Positions 29,758-39,022 of a DNA stretch of 64,000 nucleotides are shown in pieces. The DNA comes from Bradyrhizobium ontarionense. GTDB taxonomy: Bacteria; Pseudomonadota; Alphaproteobacteria; Rhizobiales; Xanthobacteraceae. The stretch is from positions 1,364,001 through 1,428,000 of the forward strand of contig NZ_CP088156.1 of the NCBI RefSeq assembly GCF_021088345.1, read 5' to 3'. The notes below the pieces were generated by a model, which saw only the letters and a list, made by a program, of their open reading frames with translations, ran no database searches and was not told where the DNA came from. Within the stretch, counting starts at the first letter, position 1. Each line of letters starts with the position of its first letter. Made by a program: the position numbers and the translations under genes.

Positions 29758-30615
29758 CTACGCCACGACCTCCAGCACCAGCTCCATGGTCATCAGCACC
29801 GGGTTGTCGCCGCGGACGAGGCGTCCCTGTGCCAGCGCGCCGGTGTAGTCGACCAGCGCGACGTCGAGCGTGGCTTCGAGTCCGTCAGCGCCTGGTGCGA
29901 TGGCGCCGGAGGTGATGGTCAGCTCGGTCGCGAACGGCTCGACGACAACGCCGTCTTCGAAGCGTGCGCCGATGGTCGAGCCGACGCCGCCCCGGATGCG
30001 CGCTCTGCCGATACCCTGCGCGCGGCAGAACTCCTCCAGGCAGCCGGCGAAATCCTGGTTCGGCCGCAGCCGCAGCGCGAACGCCCGGCGATCCGTGGTG
30101 GCCGCGCTCGGCGCAGCCGCCACCGGCCCGAACAGCTTGAAGCCGGTCTCAGCGTCCGGCTCGGCCGTGAAGATCGCGCCGTCGAGACCGAAAGCCTCGA
30201 CCGCGAAGCCCTCAGCGACGATCGTCTCCTCCGGCAGGAGGTGCCCGCCCCCGGCGCGGCCGCCCTCTTCCGTCCACAGCGAGTGACAATGGAAGAACGG
30301 CGCGCCATCGCGCACGCCGAGCGTCATGGTCCCGGTCGAGAGCTGCGTGACACCAGCGGGCCGATAGGTCTCGCTGTAGAATGCGGCATGATCCGGCGTC
30401 TTCGACAGCGCCGGCATCACGTAGGCGAAGGGCGAGAGCGCGCCGCCTCTGATGTCGAGCACGCCGCCGGCAAAGCCGTGCGCCGCAAAGCCGCGGCGTA
30501 CGGCTTCCAGCAACGGTACGCCCCTTTCGAGTGTGAACGTGAAAGCGCGGCCGCGCGCCTCAACCCACTGGATGCAGTCGGCCACGGGCGCGCCGGGCTG
30601 TTTGATGAATCGCAT
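29758..30615 (-). CDS. protein with two PPC/DUF296 domains
   Basis: The 285-residue protein has two similar halves. The first (about 15-130) has FTFTLERGVPLLEAVRRGFAAHG and the metal-type motif FFHCHSLW ... GGHLLPEE, as in PPC/DUF296 proteins that bind zinc through three histidines. The second (about 170-285) has FALRLRPNQDFAGCLEEFCRAQG but lacks the matching histidines. PPC domains occur in bacterial proteins and plant AT-hook factors with no settled biochemical role. The start lies six bases after the stop of the acyl-CoA ligase gene, so the two form an operon. Confidence 0.8.
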   Translation of the reverse strand: MRFIKQPGAPVADCIQWVEARGRAFTFTLERGVPLLEAVRRGFAAHGFAGGVLDIRGGALSPFAYVMPALSKTPDHAAFYSETYRPAGVTQLSTGTMTLGVRDGAPFFHCHSLWTEEGGRAGGGHLLPEETIVAEGFAVEAFGLDGAIFTAEPDAETGFKLFGPVAAAPSAATTDRRAFALRLRPNQDFAGCLEEFCRAQGIGRARIRGGVGSTIGARFEDGVVVEPFATELTITSGAIAPGADGLEATLDVALVDYTGALAQGRLVRGDNPVLMTMELVLEVVA

Positions 30616-30621
30616 CAGTGC

Positions 30622-32229
30622 TCAACCCTGCTTGGTGAGATCGAGCAGCCCGCGCGCCTCGAGCTCGTCGCGCACCAGGCGCTTGGGAACCTTGCCATAG
30701 CCCGACTTGGGCAGCGCGTCCCAGAAGAAGAAGCGCTTCGGCATCTTGTAGCGCGGCAGCTTGGTGGCGAGATAGCCGGCCATGTCGCTCTCGCTCGGCG
30801 CCGCAGCGCCCTCGCGCGCCACGCAGACGGCGACACCGACCTCGCCCCAGACTGGATCGGGCACGCCGAGCACGGCGACCTCGCCGATATCGGGATGGGT
30901 CAGGATCTTTTCCTCGACCTCGCGCGGATAGATGTTGGAGCCGCCGGAGATGTACATGTCCGACGCGCGGCCGGTGATGTAGACGAAGCCTTGCGCATCC
31001 ATATGGCCGAGATCGCCGGTGCGGAACCAGCCGTCGCGAAACGCCTTCGCATTGGCTTCCGGATTGTCGTAGTAGCCCGCGAACACGGCAGGGCCAATGA
31101 CGCAGATCTCGCCGGTCTCGCCCGGCCTCAGCTCGCGTCCGCCATCATCCTGGATCGAGACCTGCATGCCGGTGCGCTCGTAGCCGCAGCTGCCGATCCG
31201 CGCCTCAGGGCCGTCTTCCTCCTCGTGCGCTGCGGCCGGCAGCACGGTGATGTTGCCGGTGACCTCGCCGAGCCCGAAATACTGCACGATCACCTTGCCG
31301 AGTCGCGCCAGCGCGCGCTTCTGGTCCTCGCGATACATCGGCGCGCCGGCGTAGATGACGTGACGCAGCGAGGCGTGGTCGAACTGGTCGACGGCGGGAT
31401 GCTCGACCATCATCTTCAGGATGGTCGGCACGGTGAAGAGGTTGCTGACGCGATGCGTTTCGATCAGGCGGAAGGCTTCGGTGATGTCGAACTTCTCGCT
31501 CGGCAGCAGCACCGTCTTGGCGCCGCGCGCGCTCTGCATCAGCTGGTGCACGCCGGCGCCGTGCGACAGCGGCGCCACGACGAGCGAAGCGTCGTGCTCG
31601 GTCGTGCCCGGCGTCAGGTCGGCGAGATGATTGGTGATGACGAAGGCCATCTGGCCATGAGTCAGCACCGCGGCCTTGGACCGGCCCGTGGTGCCCGAGG
31701 TGAAGAAGAACCAGCAGGGATCGTCGTGCTCGACAGCAGCGTTCGCAACGTCAGCGCCGGCATTCGCCTTGATCGCCTCGCTCACGGAGCGCGTGCCGAA
31801 GCCGTCGGTCTCGCCGATGCGCCAGGTGAAGGACGTGGTCGTCACCGCCGCGGCATGGTCGGGAAAATCGCCGTGGCAGAGAAAGGCCTTCGCGCCGGAC
31901 GCGGTGGCGAGATAGGCGACCTCGTCCGGCATCAGGCGGAAATTGGTGGGCACCCAGACCGCACCGAGCCGGAACGCGGCGAACATCGAGACGAACATCT
32001 CCTCGCAGTTCTTGGAGTGCACCAGAACGCGGTCGCCCTTGGCGATGCCCTGCTCGGCAAGCGCCGCGGCGAGCGCCGAAACCATCGCGTCGATCTCGCG
32101 CCAGGTCCAGGACTTGTCGCCCCACACGAAGCCGATGCGGTCGCCGAGCCGGCGGCCGTTCTGCGTCACGATATGCGCGAGGTTCATGACCCGCCGCGAC
32201 ATGCGCAAGGGGGCGGTGGCGGTGGTCAT
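30622..32229 (-). CDS. acyl-CoA synthetase (AMP-forming acid-CoA ligase)
   Basis: The 535-residue ANL-family enzyme has FFFTSGTTGRSKAAVLTHG (ATP loop), YFGLGEVTG (A5), GWFRTGDLGHMDAQGFVYITGR (hinge and D motif) and the catalytic lysine region PKSGYGKVPKR near the C-terminus. It probably activates a fatty or aromatic carboxylic acid to its CoA ester; the substrate is unknown. The frame is open to 32376, but the ATG at 32229 has GGTGAGGG upstream. The PPC-domain gene follows six bases after the stop, and the pairing suggests a linked role. Confidence 0.88.
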   Translation of the reverse strand: MTTATAPLRMSRRVMNLAHIVTQNGRRLGDRIGFVWGDKSWTWREIDAMVSALAAALAEQGIAKGDRVLVHSKNCEEMFVSMFAAFRLGAVWVPTNFRLMPDEVAYLATASGAKAFLCHGDFPDHAAAVTTTSFTWRIGETDGFGTRSVSEAIKANAGADVANAAVEHDDPCWFFFTSGTTGRSKAAVLTHGQMAFVITNHLADLTPGTTEHDASLVVAPLSHGAGVHQLMQSARGAKTVLLPSEKFDITEAFRLIETHRVSNLFTVPTILKMMVEHPAVDQFDHASLRHVIYAGAPMYREDQKRALARLGKVIVQYFGLGEVTGNITVLPAAAHEEEDGPEARIGSCGYERTGMQVSIQDDGGRELRPGETGEICVIGPAVFAGYYDNPEANAKAFRDGWFRTGDLGHMDAQGFVYITGRASDMYISGGSNIYPREVEEKILTHPDIGEVAVLGVPDPVWGEVGVAVCVAREGAAAPSESDMAGYLATKLPRYKMPKRFFFWDALPKSGYGKVPKRLVRDELEARGLLDLTKQG

Positions 32230-32495
32230 CGACAGACCCTCACCTCTCTGCAGCGGATGAACAGAACCATGGCAACATCCCCTCGATCGATCCTCGGGCG
32301 ATCTCGGCCGCCCTACTCCACATTCCTGTTTATCGTGGTACCGCAAGCCGTCGCAAGATCGCCCGGCCCATCGCACCCATGCGCAGCTTCATTCGAACGA
32401 TTGCATCCGCCGTGCGACAAACCCGTGGCCGGCAGCGCAGTCATTCATCCCAATTCCTTCATCCCTGGCACGCCGAATCTGATTTGAGGACACCC

Positions 32496-33035
32496 ATGAT
32501 CGACCGTCGTCTTTTGCTCCTGAGCCTCGCTGGCGTGCTCGCCTCCGCGCCCCTGCATGCGCAGGTCCCCGCCCAAGATCCCGTGGGCATCATGACCGCG
32601 ATCTACGCCCGCGTGGCCAAGGGCAAGGGCGAGGACGGCGGCAACTTCGTCATCGAGGACAAGGCGGCGCGCGCCAAATATCTGTCGAAGTCGCTGGCCG
32701 CCCAATGGGCCAAAATGGACGCCCGCACGCCCAAGGGCGAGGTCGGCGCGGTCGACTTCGATCCGATCACCAACTCGCAGGATCCGGATGTCGCCTCGTT
32801 CAAGGTGACGCCGGAAAAGCAGGAGGCCGACAAGACGACGATCGCCGTCACCATCACCGGCCATCGCAACGAGCGCAAGGACCAGGCCGACAGCGTCATC
32901 CGTTACGACCTCGTGCGCGAAACAGGCCAGTGGAAGATCGACGATATCCGGGGTGCGGTCGACGGCAAGCCGTGGTCGATCCGCGCGATGTTGTCGGAAT
33001 TCCTGAAGATCACAGGGAAGCCCGGACGAAAGTAG
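32496..33035 (+). CDS. exported protein, DUF3828-like
   Basis: The 179-residue protein has the signal peptide MIDRRLLLLSLAGVLASAPLHA. The mature domain contains DPITNSQDPDVASFKV and SVIRYDLVRETGQWKIDDI, similar to DUF3828/YbjP-like NTF2-type lipoproteins and exported proteins. No lipobox cysteine is seen. TTGAGGA precedes the ATG; the frame opens at 32379 but the earlier part is not conserved-looking. The N-acetyltransferase-like gene follows six bases after the stop. Confidence 0.7.
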   Translation: MIDRRLLLLSLAGVLASAPLHAQVPAQDPVGIMTAIYARVAKGKGEDGGNFVIEDKAARAKYLSKSLAAQWAKMDARTPKGEVGAVDFDPITNSQDPDVASFKVTPEKQEADKTTIAVTITGHRNERKDQADSVIRYDLVRETGQWKIDDIRGAVDGKPWSIRAMLSEFLKITGKPGRK

Positions 33036-33041
33036 AGGACC

Positions 33042-33314
33042 ATGACGACCGTTCGCGACAATAGGGCCGAGAGCCGCTTCGAGCTCGACATCGAGGGCAG
33101 GATCGCCTTCGCGAACTACCGCGTGACGCCGCAGGCGGTCGTCATCACCCATACCGAGACCCCGCTGCCCCTGCGGGGCCGCGGCATCGGCTCAGAGCTC
33201 GTCAAGGGCGCGCTCGAACTCATCCGCGCCGACGGGCGCAAGGTCATCGCGGGCTGCGGCTTCGTCGCCGATTACCTTCACGAGCATCCCGAAAACAGGG
33301 ACATCATGGCCTGA
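33042..33314 (+). CDS. small GNAT-like N-acetyltransferase (YjdJ/COG2388 type)
   Basis: This 90-residue protein has RFELDIEGRIAFANYRV, VITHTETPLPLRGRGIGSELV (acetyl-CoA pyrophosphate-binding loop R-x-x-G-x-G) and CGFVADYLHEHPE. That is the compact GNAT-like fold of COG2388, related to the human GTLF3B/NATD1 type. The substrate is unknown. It forms an operon with the preceding exported protein. Confidence 0.85.
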   Translation: MTTVRDNRAESRFELDIEGRIAFANYRVTPQAVVITHTETPLPLRGRGIGSELVKGALELIRADGRKVIAGCGFVADYLHEHPENRDIMA

Positions 33315-33430
33315 CGGGGCCGTAGAACTACCGACCGGCGCGATTGCAGCCCGGTCTTTAACGCAATGGCTACCTGCATGGATCAGCAATTCCCCGCCGT
33401 ACAAACAACCAGACCAATGGGGAGAGGCTC

Positions 33431-33595
33431 ATGTTCATCGCCGCTATTTTCGACGCTCTCAAGCGCTACGTTCATTACCGCACGCAGCTCGCCTATCTCG
33501 ACCAGCTCGACGAGCGCACCCTGTACGACATCGGCTTCAGCCGCGACCAGTTGCACGCCGAGGCCTGGCAGCGCGCCGGATTCGTGCACGCCTGA
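33431..33595 (+). CDS. DUF1127 small protein (54 residues)
   Basis: The protein MFIAAIFDALKRYVHYRTQ continues LAYLDQLDERTLYDIGFSRDQL, the DUF1127 pattern of an amphipathic helix followed by L-x-x-L-D-E-R-x-L-x-D-I-G. GGGGAG lies just upstream. DUF1127 proteins are abundant small alphaproteobacterial proteins, some of which affect RNA turnover or phosphate and carbon responses. A second member is at 37269-37421. Missed by minimum-length gene finders. Confidence 0.85.
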   Translation: MFIAAIFDALKRYVHYRTQLAYLDQLDERTLYDIGFSRDQLHAEAWQRAGFVHA

Positions 33596-33666
33596 GACGT
33601 TCGGGCACGGTCGGACTGAACGACGCTGCACAACACGACGCGACAGGAAACGACGCGACACGAAAC

Positions 33667-33692
33667 AAAGGCCCGCGCGATGGCGGGCCTTT
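33667..33692. terminator. bidirectional intrinsic terminator
   Basis: AAAGGCCCGC and GCGGGCCTTT form a 10-bp stem around GCGATG, with flanking A and T residues on both sides. It lies between the convergent DUF1127 and DUF3597 genes. Confidence 0.8.
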
Positions 33693-33719
33693 CGCTTTTC
33701 GGCTCCGGCGCGCGCCGGA

Positions 33720-34106
33720 TCAGTGCTTGATCTCGGGCGGCAGCTTGCCGCCATTGGCTGCGAGCTTGCTCATGACCTGCTTGTGCAGCCACACGTTCAT
33801 GCTGGCGGAATCGTTGGTGTCGCCGCTGTAGCCGAGCTCCTTGGCGAGCTCCTTGCGCGCCGCGAGGCTCGAGTCGATGTCGAGCGCCTTCATCAGGTCG
33901 ACGATCGAGGTTCGCCATTCCAGCTTCTCGTGCTTGGCGGCCGCGGCCTTGTCCACGATCGCAGCCACGTCGACGTTTTGCGCTGCAGCAGCCGTGCTGT
34001 CCGCCGTCGGCGCGCTGCCGCCCGCGGCCGGCGTGCTGCCGCCAGCCGGCGCAGCCTCGGCGTGATGGCCGAAAATCGCGCCCATGATCTTTCCGAAAAC
34101 GCTCAT
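33720..34106 (-). CDS. DUF3597 domain protein
   Basis: This 128-residue protein has an N-terminal MSVFGKIMGAIFGHH, an Ala/Gly/Pro-rich linker, then VDVAAIVDKAAAAKHEKLEWRTSIVDLMKALDID and NVWLHKQVMSKLAANGGKLP. That is the DUF3597 family (a LysM-independent helical domain often found alone). GGGAG precedes the ATG at 34106. The longer open frame to 34538 crosses the divergent promoter region and is not used. The role is unknown. Confidence 0.8.
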   Translation of the reverse strand: MSVFGKIMGAIFGHHAEAAPAGGSTPAAGGSAPTADSTAAAAQNVDVAAIVDKAAAAKHEKLEWRTSIVDLMKALDIDSSLAARKELAKELGYSGDTNDSASMNVWLHKQVMSKLAANGGKLPPEIKH

Positions 34107-34507
34107 CAATGGCTCCCAATGGATAGTGATCGTATGAAGAACTCGGCCGGCGGTGTTCCGTTGCAGAGACGCCCGTCGGAGCCTCTCCGCCCACCGCCGT
34201 GGCCTGCCAACGCGAACACGGCGACGAATGTGAAGCTTACCCAAGGCGGAATGACGGCGGAATGACTTTATCGGGCCATGGGCCGCTTCTGCGCGGGTGC
34301 GCCGGTCTAATGCACTGCGGCATTCACAGCGCTCACCGAGGCGTGAGTAGGCGCAGCACCGTTTGTCACTATCTTTATAGCTTCCGTTCGCGAATGGCCG
34401 TCCCGAGGTTCGTCGCGTCTGGCCGTTCGCGACTCCGTCCAACGACAAGCGCAGCCCGGCTTGCGTGGTTGGGAAGCGCCCCATGACACATGAGGGAGCG
34501 AACGACG
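34107..34507. promoter_or_regulatory. 401-base divergent intergenic region
   Basis: No gene is seen between the DUF3597 and DUF2189 genes. An imperfect inverted repeat, GTTCGCGAATGGCC (34386-34399) with GGCCGTTCGCGAC (34421-34433), lies upstream of the DUF2189 gene and could be an operator. TTTATAGC at 34373-34380 could be part of a -10 box. Both are weak predictions. Confidence 0.35.
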
Positions 34508-35419
34508 ATGGCCACCTATCACAGCAATGTCGCTGCACACGTTCGGCCTGCGGACGAGGTCGCAGCCGAGATCACGATCCGCACGATCGACTTTTCGAGC
34601 CTGATGCGCGCGCTGCGGCTCGGCTGGGACGACTTCAAGGCCGTTCCGAGCCACGCCGTGATGCTGTGCGCGATCTATCCCGTGCTCGGCCTCGTGCTGG
34701 CGCGCGCAGTGTTCGGCTATGCGGTGGTGCCGCTGCTGTTCCCGCTGGCGGCCGGTTTTGCCTTGCTCGGTCCGTTCGCGGCACTCGGCCTCTACGAACT
34801 CAGCAGCCGCCGCGACCGCGGCGAGGAGGCCAGCGCCTGGGATGCTTTCGAGGTGGTGCGCTCGCCGTCGTTCGGCTCGATGCTTGGGCTCGGCACGCTG
34901 CTCCTCGCCCTGTTCGTCACCTGGGTGGCGACGGCGCAGGCCATCTACGTGGCGGTGTTCGGCTATGGCGGCGCGACCAGCGCCACCGACTTCCTGGTAC
35001 GCGTGTTCACGACGCCGCAAGGCTGGTGGCTGATCGCGGTCGGCTGCGGCGCCGGGTTCCTGTTTGCACTGCTGGCCCTGTGCCTGAGCGTCGTCTCGTT
35101 TCCGCTGATGCTGGACCGCCATGCCGGCGCGCTCGAGGCCATGGTGACCTCGCTGCGGGTGGTGGCCCAAAATCCGATACCGGTCGCAGCCTGGGGCCTC
35201 ATCGTGGCCGCGCTGCTCGTCGCAGGCACGATCCCGTTCTTCCTCGGACTGGCCGTCGTGATCCCGGTCCTCGGCCACGCCACCTGGCATCTCTATCGCG
35301 AGGCCATCGCGATCCATCCCGACGCCGCGCCGATGCTGCCGCCGGCCCCACGGGGATCCAAGCCCGCGGCCGATTTCCCGGCGAACCTGTTCCCGTGGCG
35401 GTCGCGCGACCGGATGTGA
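34508..35419 (+). CDS. DUF2189 integral membrane protein
   Basis: This 303-residue protein has about six hydrophobic segments and the DUF2189 pattern: FSSLMRALRLGWDDFKAVPSHA, then GPFAALGLYELSSRRDRGEEASAWDAF, then FPLMLDRHAGALEAMVTSLRVV and a last segment ending HATWHLYREAI. The ATG at 34508 has GGGAG nine bases upstream; an in-frame ATG at 34490 is possible. The role is unknown; it is an inner-membrane protein of a family common in rhizobia. Confidence 0.85.
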   Translation: MATYHSNVAAHVRPADEVAAEITIRTIDFSSLMRALRLGWDDFKAVPSHAVMLCAIYPVLGLVLARAVFGYAVVPLLFPLAAGFALLGPFAALGLYELSSRRDRGEEASAWDAFEVVRSPSFGSMLGLGTLLLALFVTWVATAQAIYVAVFGYGGATSATDFLVRVFTTPQGWWLIAVGCGAGFLFALLALCLSVVSFPLMLDRHAGALEAMVTSLRVVAQNPIPVAAWGLIVAALLVAGTIPFFLGLAVVIPVLGHATWHLYREAIAIHPDAAPMLPPAPRGSKPAADFPANLFPWRSRDRM

Positions 35420-35633
35420 GCAAGATCAACGGACGGAGTCGTGGTTGCCGCCGGCCCATGGGCCGGCGGTCGCCATACCGGCCCTCGAAAAGGATGCTGG
35501 AAGCCGCAGGGCGCGCAGGGCCTCACGAAAACCGACGCCAATGTGATCGAAAGGCCTTGTTGCTGCCGCGGTTACGCCCGACATGGAGTTCTCCCCATAT
35601 CCTTTTTGAATCCATTGCCGTCCAGGTGTTTCG

Positions 35634-36452
35634 ATGATTTCCGCTCGCTCCGCCGCTGCGTTTGCCTGCCTCGCTGTCCTGATGACCTTCTCCGTGCCGG
35701 CGCGTGCGGCTGGTGCCTGCGGAACCGGCGGTTTCGATGCCTGGCTCGCCGACTTCAAGACTGAGGCCGCGGGCAAGGGCATCTCGCAAAACGCGCTGAA
35801 CGCGGCGCTGACCGGCCTGACGCCCGACCAGACCGTGCTCAACCGCGACCATGGCCAGAAGGTATTCAGCCAGACCTTCGAGGAGTTCTCCGGCCGCATG
35901 GTGCCGCCGCGCCTCACCCGGGGTTCCAACATGCTGAAGCAGTATGGCTCCGTGCTGTCGCGGATCGAGCAGAGCTACGGCGTGCCCGGCGAGGTGCTGG
36001 TCGCGATCTGGGGACTGGAGACCGATTTCGGCGTCAATGTCGGCAAGTTTCCGACCATCCGCGCGCTGGCGACGCTGGCCTATGATTGCCGTCGCGCGGA
36101 GCAGTTCCGCGGCGAGTTGCTGGATGCGCTGCGCATCCTCGATCGCGGCGATCTGGCGCCGTCAGAGATGCGCGGCGCCTGGGCTGGCGAGATCGGCCAG
36201 ACGCAGTTCATGCCATCATCCTGGATCAAATACGCGGTCGATTTCGACGGCAACGGGCGGCGCGACCTGATCCGCAGCGCGCCCGACGTGCTGGCTTCGA
36301 CGGCGAACTATCTGAAGGGCTACGGCTGGCAGCGCGGCAAGGATTGGGAGCCCGGCAGCCCCAACTTCGCAGTCATCCAGCAGTGGAACAAGAGCGACGT
36401 CTATGCGCGAACGATCGCGACCTTCGCGACCCAACTGGCGCGCGCGCCGTAG
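35634..36452 (+). CDS. lytic murein transglycosylase (MltB-type)
   Basis: The 272-residue protein has a signal peptide cleaved near ARAAG. The SLT_2/MltB domain has FDAWLADFKTEAAGKGIS, VFSQTFEEF, the catalytic glutamate in AIWGLETDFG, and AGEIGQTQFMPSSWIKYAVDFDGNG. It cleaves peptidoglycan glycan strands to 1,6-anhydro products in the periplasm. No C-terminal peptidoglycan-binding domain is present, which makes it shorter than many relatives. The ATG at 35634 is preceded by CAGGTG. Confidence 0.9.
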   Translation: MISARSAAAFACLAVLMTFSVPARAAGACGTGGFDAWLADFKTEAAGKGISQNALNAALTGLTPDQTVLNRDHGQKVFSQTFEEFSGRMVPPRLTRGSNMLKQYGSVLSRIEQSYGVPGEVLVAIWGLETDFGVNVGKFPTIRALATLAYDCRRAEQFRGELLDALRILDRGDLAPSEMRGAWAGEIGQTQFMPSSWIKYAVDFDGNGRRDLIRSAPDVLASTANYLKGYGWQRGKDWEPGSPNFAVIQQWNKSDVYARTIATFATQLARAP

Positions 36453-36527
36453 CTGGATCATCCATGAAAGAGGCCGATCGCGTTGGCGCGACCGGCCGGT
36501 CGTTCGATGATGTGCGAGATGCAGCTG

Positions 36528-36794
36528 CTACTTCATCTCTCCGGCGTGCATGGCCTTGGTGAGGTGCATGCCACAGGCGCCCATCTTGCCGCTGAGCAGC
36601 GCGTCCTGGGCAGCCGCGATCTCTTTCTGTGCCGTATATCTGGCATCGCCATCGGCCATCGCCTCGATGGCCGTCTCGGTCTTTTCCAGATTGGCCCCGC
36701 TGCAGCCGGCGCTGTGCATTTTCGCCGCCTGGACCGGCCCGAACGCGGCCATCGCCGCGGTCACGAGCGCGGCCCCCAACAGTTTCCTCATCAT
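36528..36794 (-). CDS. small exported protein with paired cysteines
   Basis: This 88-residue product has the signal peptide MMRKLLGAALVTAAMAAFGPVQA, then a helical domain with two cysteines (HSAGCSGANLEK and GKMGACGMHLTKAMHAGEMK) that could form one disulfide. GAGGA precedes the double ATG. It is unrecognised. Convergent with the transglycosylase gene. Confidence 0.65.
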   Translation of the reverse strand: MMRKLLGAALVTAAMAAFGPVQAAKMHSAGCSGANLEKTETAIEAMADGDARYTAQKEIAAAQDALLSGKMGACGMHLTKAMHAGEMK

Positions 36795-37268
36795 TGTTCT
36801 TCCTCGCTGGTGCGACGGCGTCGGCATCATTGCCGGACGCCGCGACACTTTGTCGCATGCCCAACCGAGGATCACGAATGAACTCGCCGCGAGAAATGCG
36901 TGATCAGGAACAGTTGTTCAAAGGCGCAGGCTTAAAGAGTGAATAATAATTCATACGCGCATACCCATGCGCCCGTGTGGCCCGGAGAGTCGGTAAGTCC
37001 TCACCGCTCCAGGGCGCAGGAGACAGTCGCTCCATCAGCAAATGCGATCTCACGATTGCAAATACGCATGAATACGGGGCTTTTCGGGCCCAGCCCAGCC
37101 GCCGGGCGCCCCTGCCCGATTCTTACTCAAGAGTTACGCAAGCTATGCGTCGACGGTTTAGCTGCATCGCAACATCAGCGCTTCTGCATCGCAACAATCT
37201 CTCCTATGTTCATTCCAACGATGAGGCTCTGACGAAGAGTTGAATCGTGAATCTAAGGAGAAATTCCC
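36795..37268. promoter_or_regulatory. 474-base gene-free stretch with paired direct repeats upstream of a DUF1127 gene
   Basis: CTGCATCGCAACA occurs at 37162-37174 and again at 37184-37196, exactly 22 bases apart, which is about two helical turns. CTATGT at 37203 could be the -10 box just downstream. The repeats are therefore placed like a dimeric operator at the DUF1127 promoter. The remainder has A/T-rich patches but no gene. Confidence 0.5.
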
Positions 37269-37421
37269 ATGTTGCTCTCGCTCATCCGCATGGTTCAGGC
37301 GTTCCGTGAGTATCAGCGCAACGTTGCCGAGCTGTCGCAGCTCAGCGACCGCGAACTTGCCGACATCGGTCTCGACCGGTCGGACATTCCGCGCGTTGCC
37401 GCCGGACACTACAACGGCTGA
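37269..37421 (+). CDS. DUF1127 small protein (50 residues)
   Basis: [18 protein letters not shown] continues [22 protein letters not shown], the DUF1127 pattern with the L-S-D-R-E-L-x-D-I-G core. AAGGAG lies nine bases upstream. It is preceded by a long regulatory region with a pair of direct repeats. Second DUF1127 member of the window; the other is at 33431. Confidence 0.88.
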   Translation: MLLSLIRMVQAFREYQRNVAELSQLSDRELADIGLDRSDIPRVAAGHYNG

Positions 37422-37581
37422 TCAGCCCGTTTCCGATTTCTACCCGACATCGCCCGCCTCGCTGCGGGCGTTGCCGTTTCTAGGCCTCGCGCGAAGCGGC
37501 TGGCAGGCGGCCCCGCTTTCTTGGCGCTGGAAGTCACTGGCGCATTTGCACCGGTCAGGAAAAGCGCTACCTGTCCCGCGC

Positions 37582-39015
37582 ATGACAGGGACCAAATCAC
37601 CTTCCAATTCCGTTCACGTGGTGGGCGCCGGACTCGCCGGATCCGAAGCCGCGTGGCAGCTGGCTGAAGCGGGCGTCGACGTCGTTCTGCACGAAATGCG
37701 GCCCGAGCGCATGACCGAGGCGCACCGGACCGCCTCTCCGGCAGAGCTCGTCTGCTCCAACTCGTTCCGCTCCGACGATGCCGCAAATAACGCGGTCGGC
37801 CTCCTGCACGCCGAGATGCGCCGACTCGGTTCGCTGATCATGCGCGCCGCTGACGCCAATCAGGTCCCGGCCGGCGGCGCGTTGGCAGTCGACCGCGAGG
37901 GCTTCTCGGCAGCCGTGGCAGCGGCGCTGGAGGCGCATCCGCGCATCCAGCTGCGCCGCGGCGAAATCACAGGCCTGCCGCCTGCGGAATGGGGCAACGT
38001 CATCGTCGCCACCGGGCCGCTCACCGCACAGCCACTGGCCGAAGCGATCCGCTCGCTGACGGACGAGACCGCACTCGCCTTCTTCGACGCGATCGCGCCG
38101 ATCGTGCACAAGGACACGATCGACATGTCGGTCGCCTGGTTCCAGTCGCGCTATGACAAGGTCGGCCCGGGCGGCACGGGCGCTGACTACATCAACTGCC
38201 CGATGACCAAGGAGCAGTACGACGCCTTCGTCGCGGCACTGCTCGCGGGCGAGAAGACCGACTTCAAGGACTGGGAGACTAATACCCCCTATTTCGACGG
38301 CTGCCTGCCGGTCGAGGTCATGGCCGAGCGCGGTCACGAGACGCTGCGCCATGGTCCGATGAAGCCGGTAGGCCTCACCAATTCGCACAATCCGACGGTC
38401 AAACCTTACGCGATCGTGCAGCTGCGCCAGGACAACAAGCTCGGCACGCTCTACAACATGGTCGGCTTCCAGACGAAGCTGAAATACGGCGCGCAGCAGC
38501 AGGTCTTCCGAACGATCCCCGGTCTCGAAAACGCGGAATTCGCGCGGCTCGGCGGCCTGCACCGCAACACCTTCCTCAACTCGCCGAAACTGCTCGACGT
38601 GCAGCTGCGCCTGCGCGCGCAGCCGCGGCTGCGCTTTGCCGGCCAGATGACGGGATGCGAGGGATACGTCGAGTCGGCGAGCATCGGCCTCATTGCGGGC
38701 CTCTACGCCGCTGCTGAGTCGCGCAGCACAAATCTGCTGCCGCCGCCGCCGACCACGGCGCTCGGCGCCCTGCTCGGCCACATCACCGGCGGCCATATCG
38801 AGACGATCGATGGCGCGACACGCTCGTTCCAGCCGATGAACATCAATTTCGGCCTGTTCCCGCCGCTGGCGGCGGCCCCCACCAAAAAGCCGGACGGCAC
38901 GCGCTTGAAAGGCAACGAGAAGACGGTCGCCAAGAAGCAGGCGCTGAGTGCCCGCGCCTTGGCGGATCTCGATCGCTGGATCGCCGACCATCTGCGTGTC
39001 GCGGCCGCTGCGTGA
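37582..39015 (+). CDS. trmFO: methylenetetrahydrofolate--tRNA-(uracil-5-)-methyltransferase
   Basis: This FAD enzyme methylates U54 of tRNA with methylene-tetrahydrofolate. The 477-residue product has the FAD-binding [55 protein letters not shown] with the conserved cysteine, the [18 protein letters not shown] segment with the second catalytic cysteine, and [18 protein letters not shown]. The ATG at 37582 begins nine residues before the Rossmann loop. The kinase-like gene follows eight bases after its stop. Confidence 0.94.
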   Translation: MTGTKSPSNSVHVVGAGLAGSEAAWQLAEAGVDVVLHEMRPERMTEAHRTASPAELVCSNSFRSDDAANNAVGLLHAEMRRLGSLIMRAADANQVPAGGALAVDREGFSAAVAAALEAHPRIQLRRGEITGLPPAEWGNVIVATGPLTAQPLAEAIRSLTDETALAFFDAIAPIVHKDTIDMSVAWFQSRYDKVGPGGTGADYINCPMTKEQYDAFVAALLAGEKTDFKDWETNTPYFDGCLPVEVMAERGHETLRHGPMKPVGLTNSHNPTVKPYAIVQLRQDNKLGTLYNMVGFQTKLKYGAQQQVFRTIPGLENAEFARLGGLHRNTFLNSPKLLDVQLRLRAQPRLRFAGQMTGCEGYVESASIGLIAGLYAAAESRSTNLLPPPPTTALGALLGHITGGHIETIDGATRSFQPMNINFGLFPPLAAAPTKKPDGTRLKGNEKTVAKKQALSARALADLDRWIADHLRVAAAA

Positions 39016-39022
39016 GAGTACG

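Noticed and set aside
28450..32487. A 1345-codon plus-strand open frame
   Set aside because: It is antisense to the ATPase, PPC and acyl-CoA ligase genes, which have clear domains. Its Arg/His/Asp-rich translation is typical of the complementary frame of high-GC genes.
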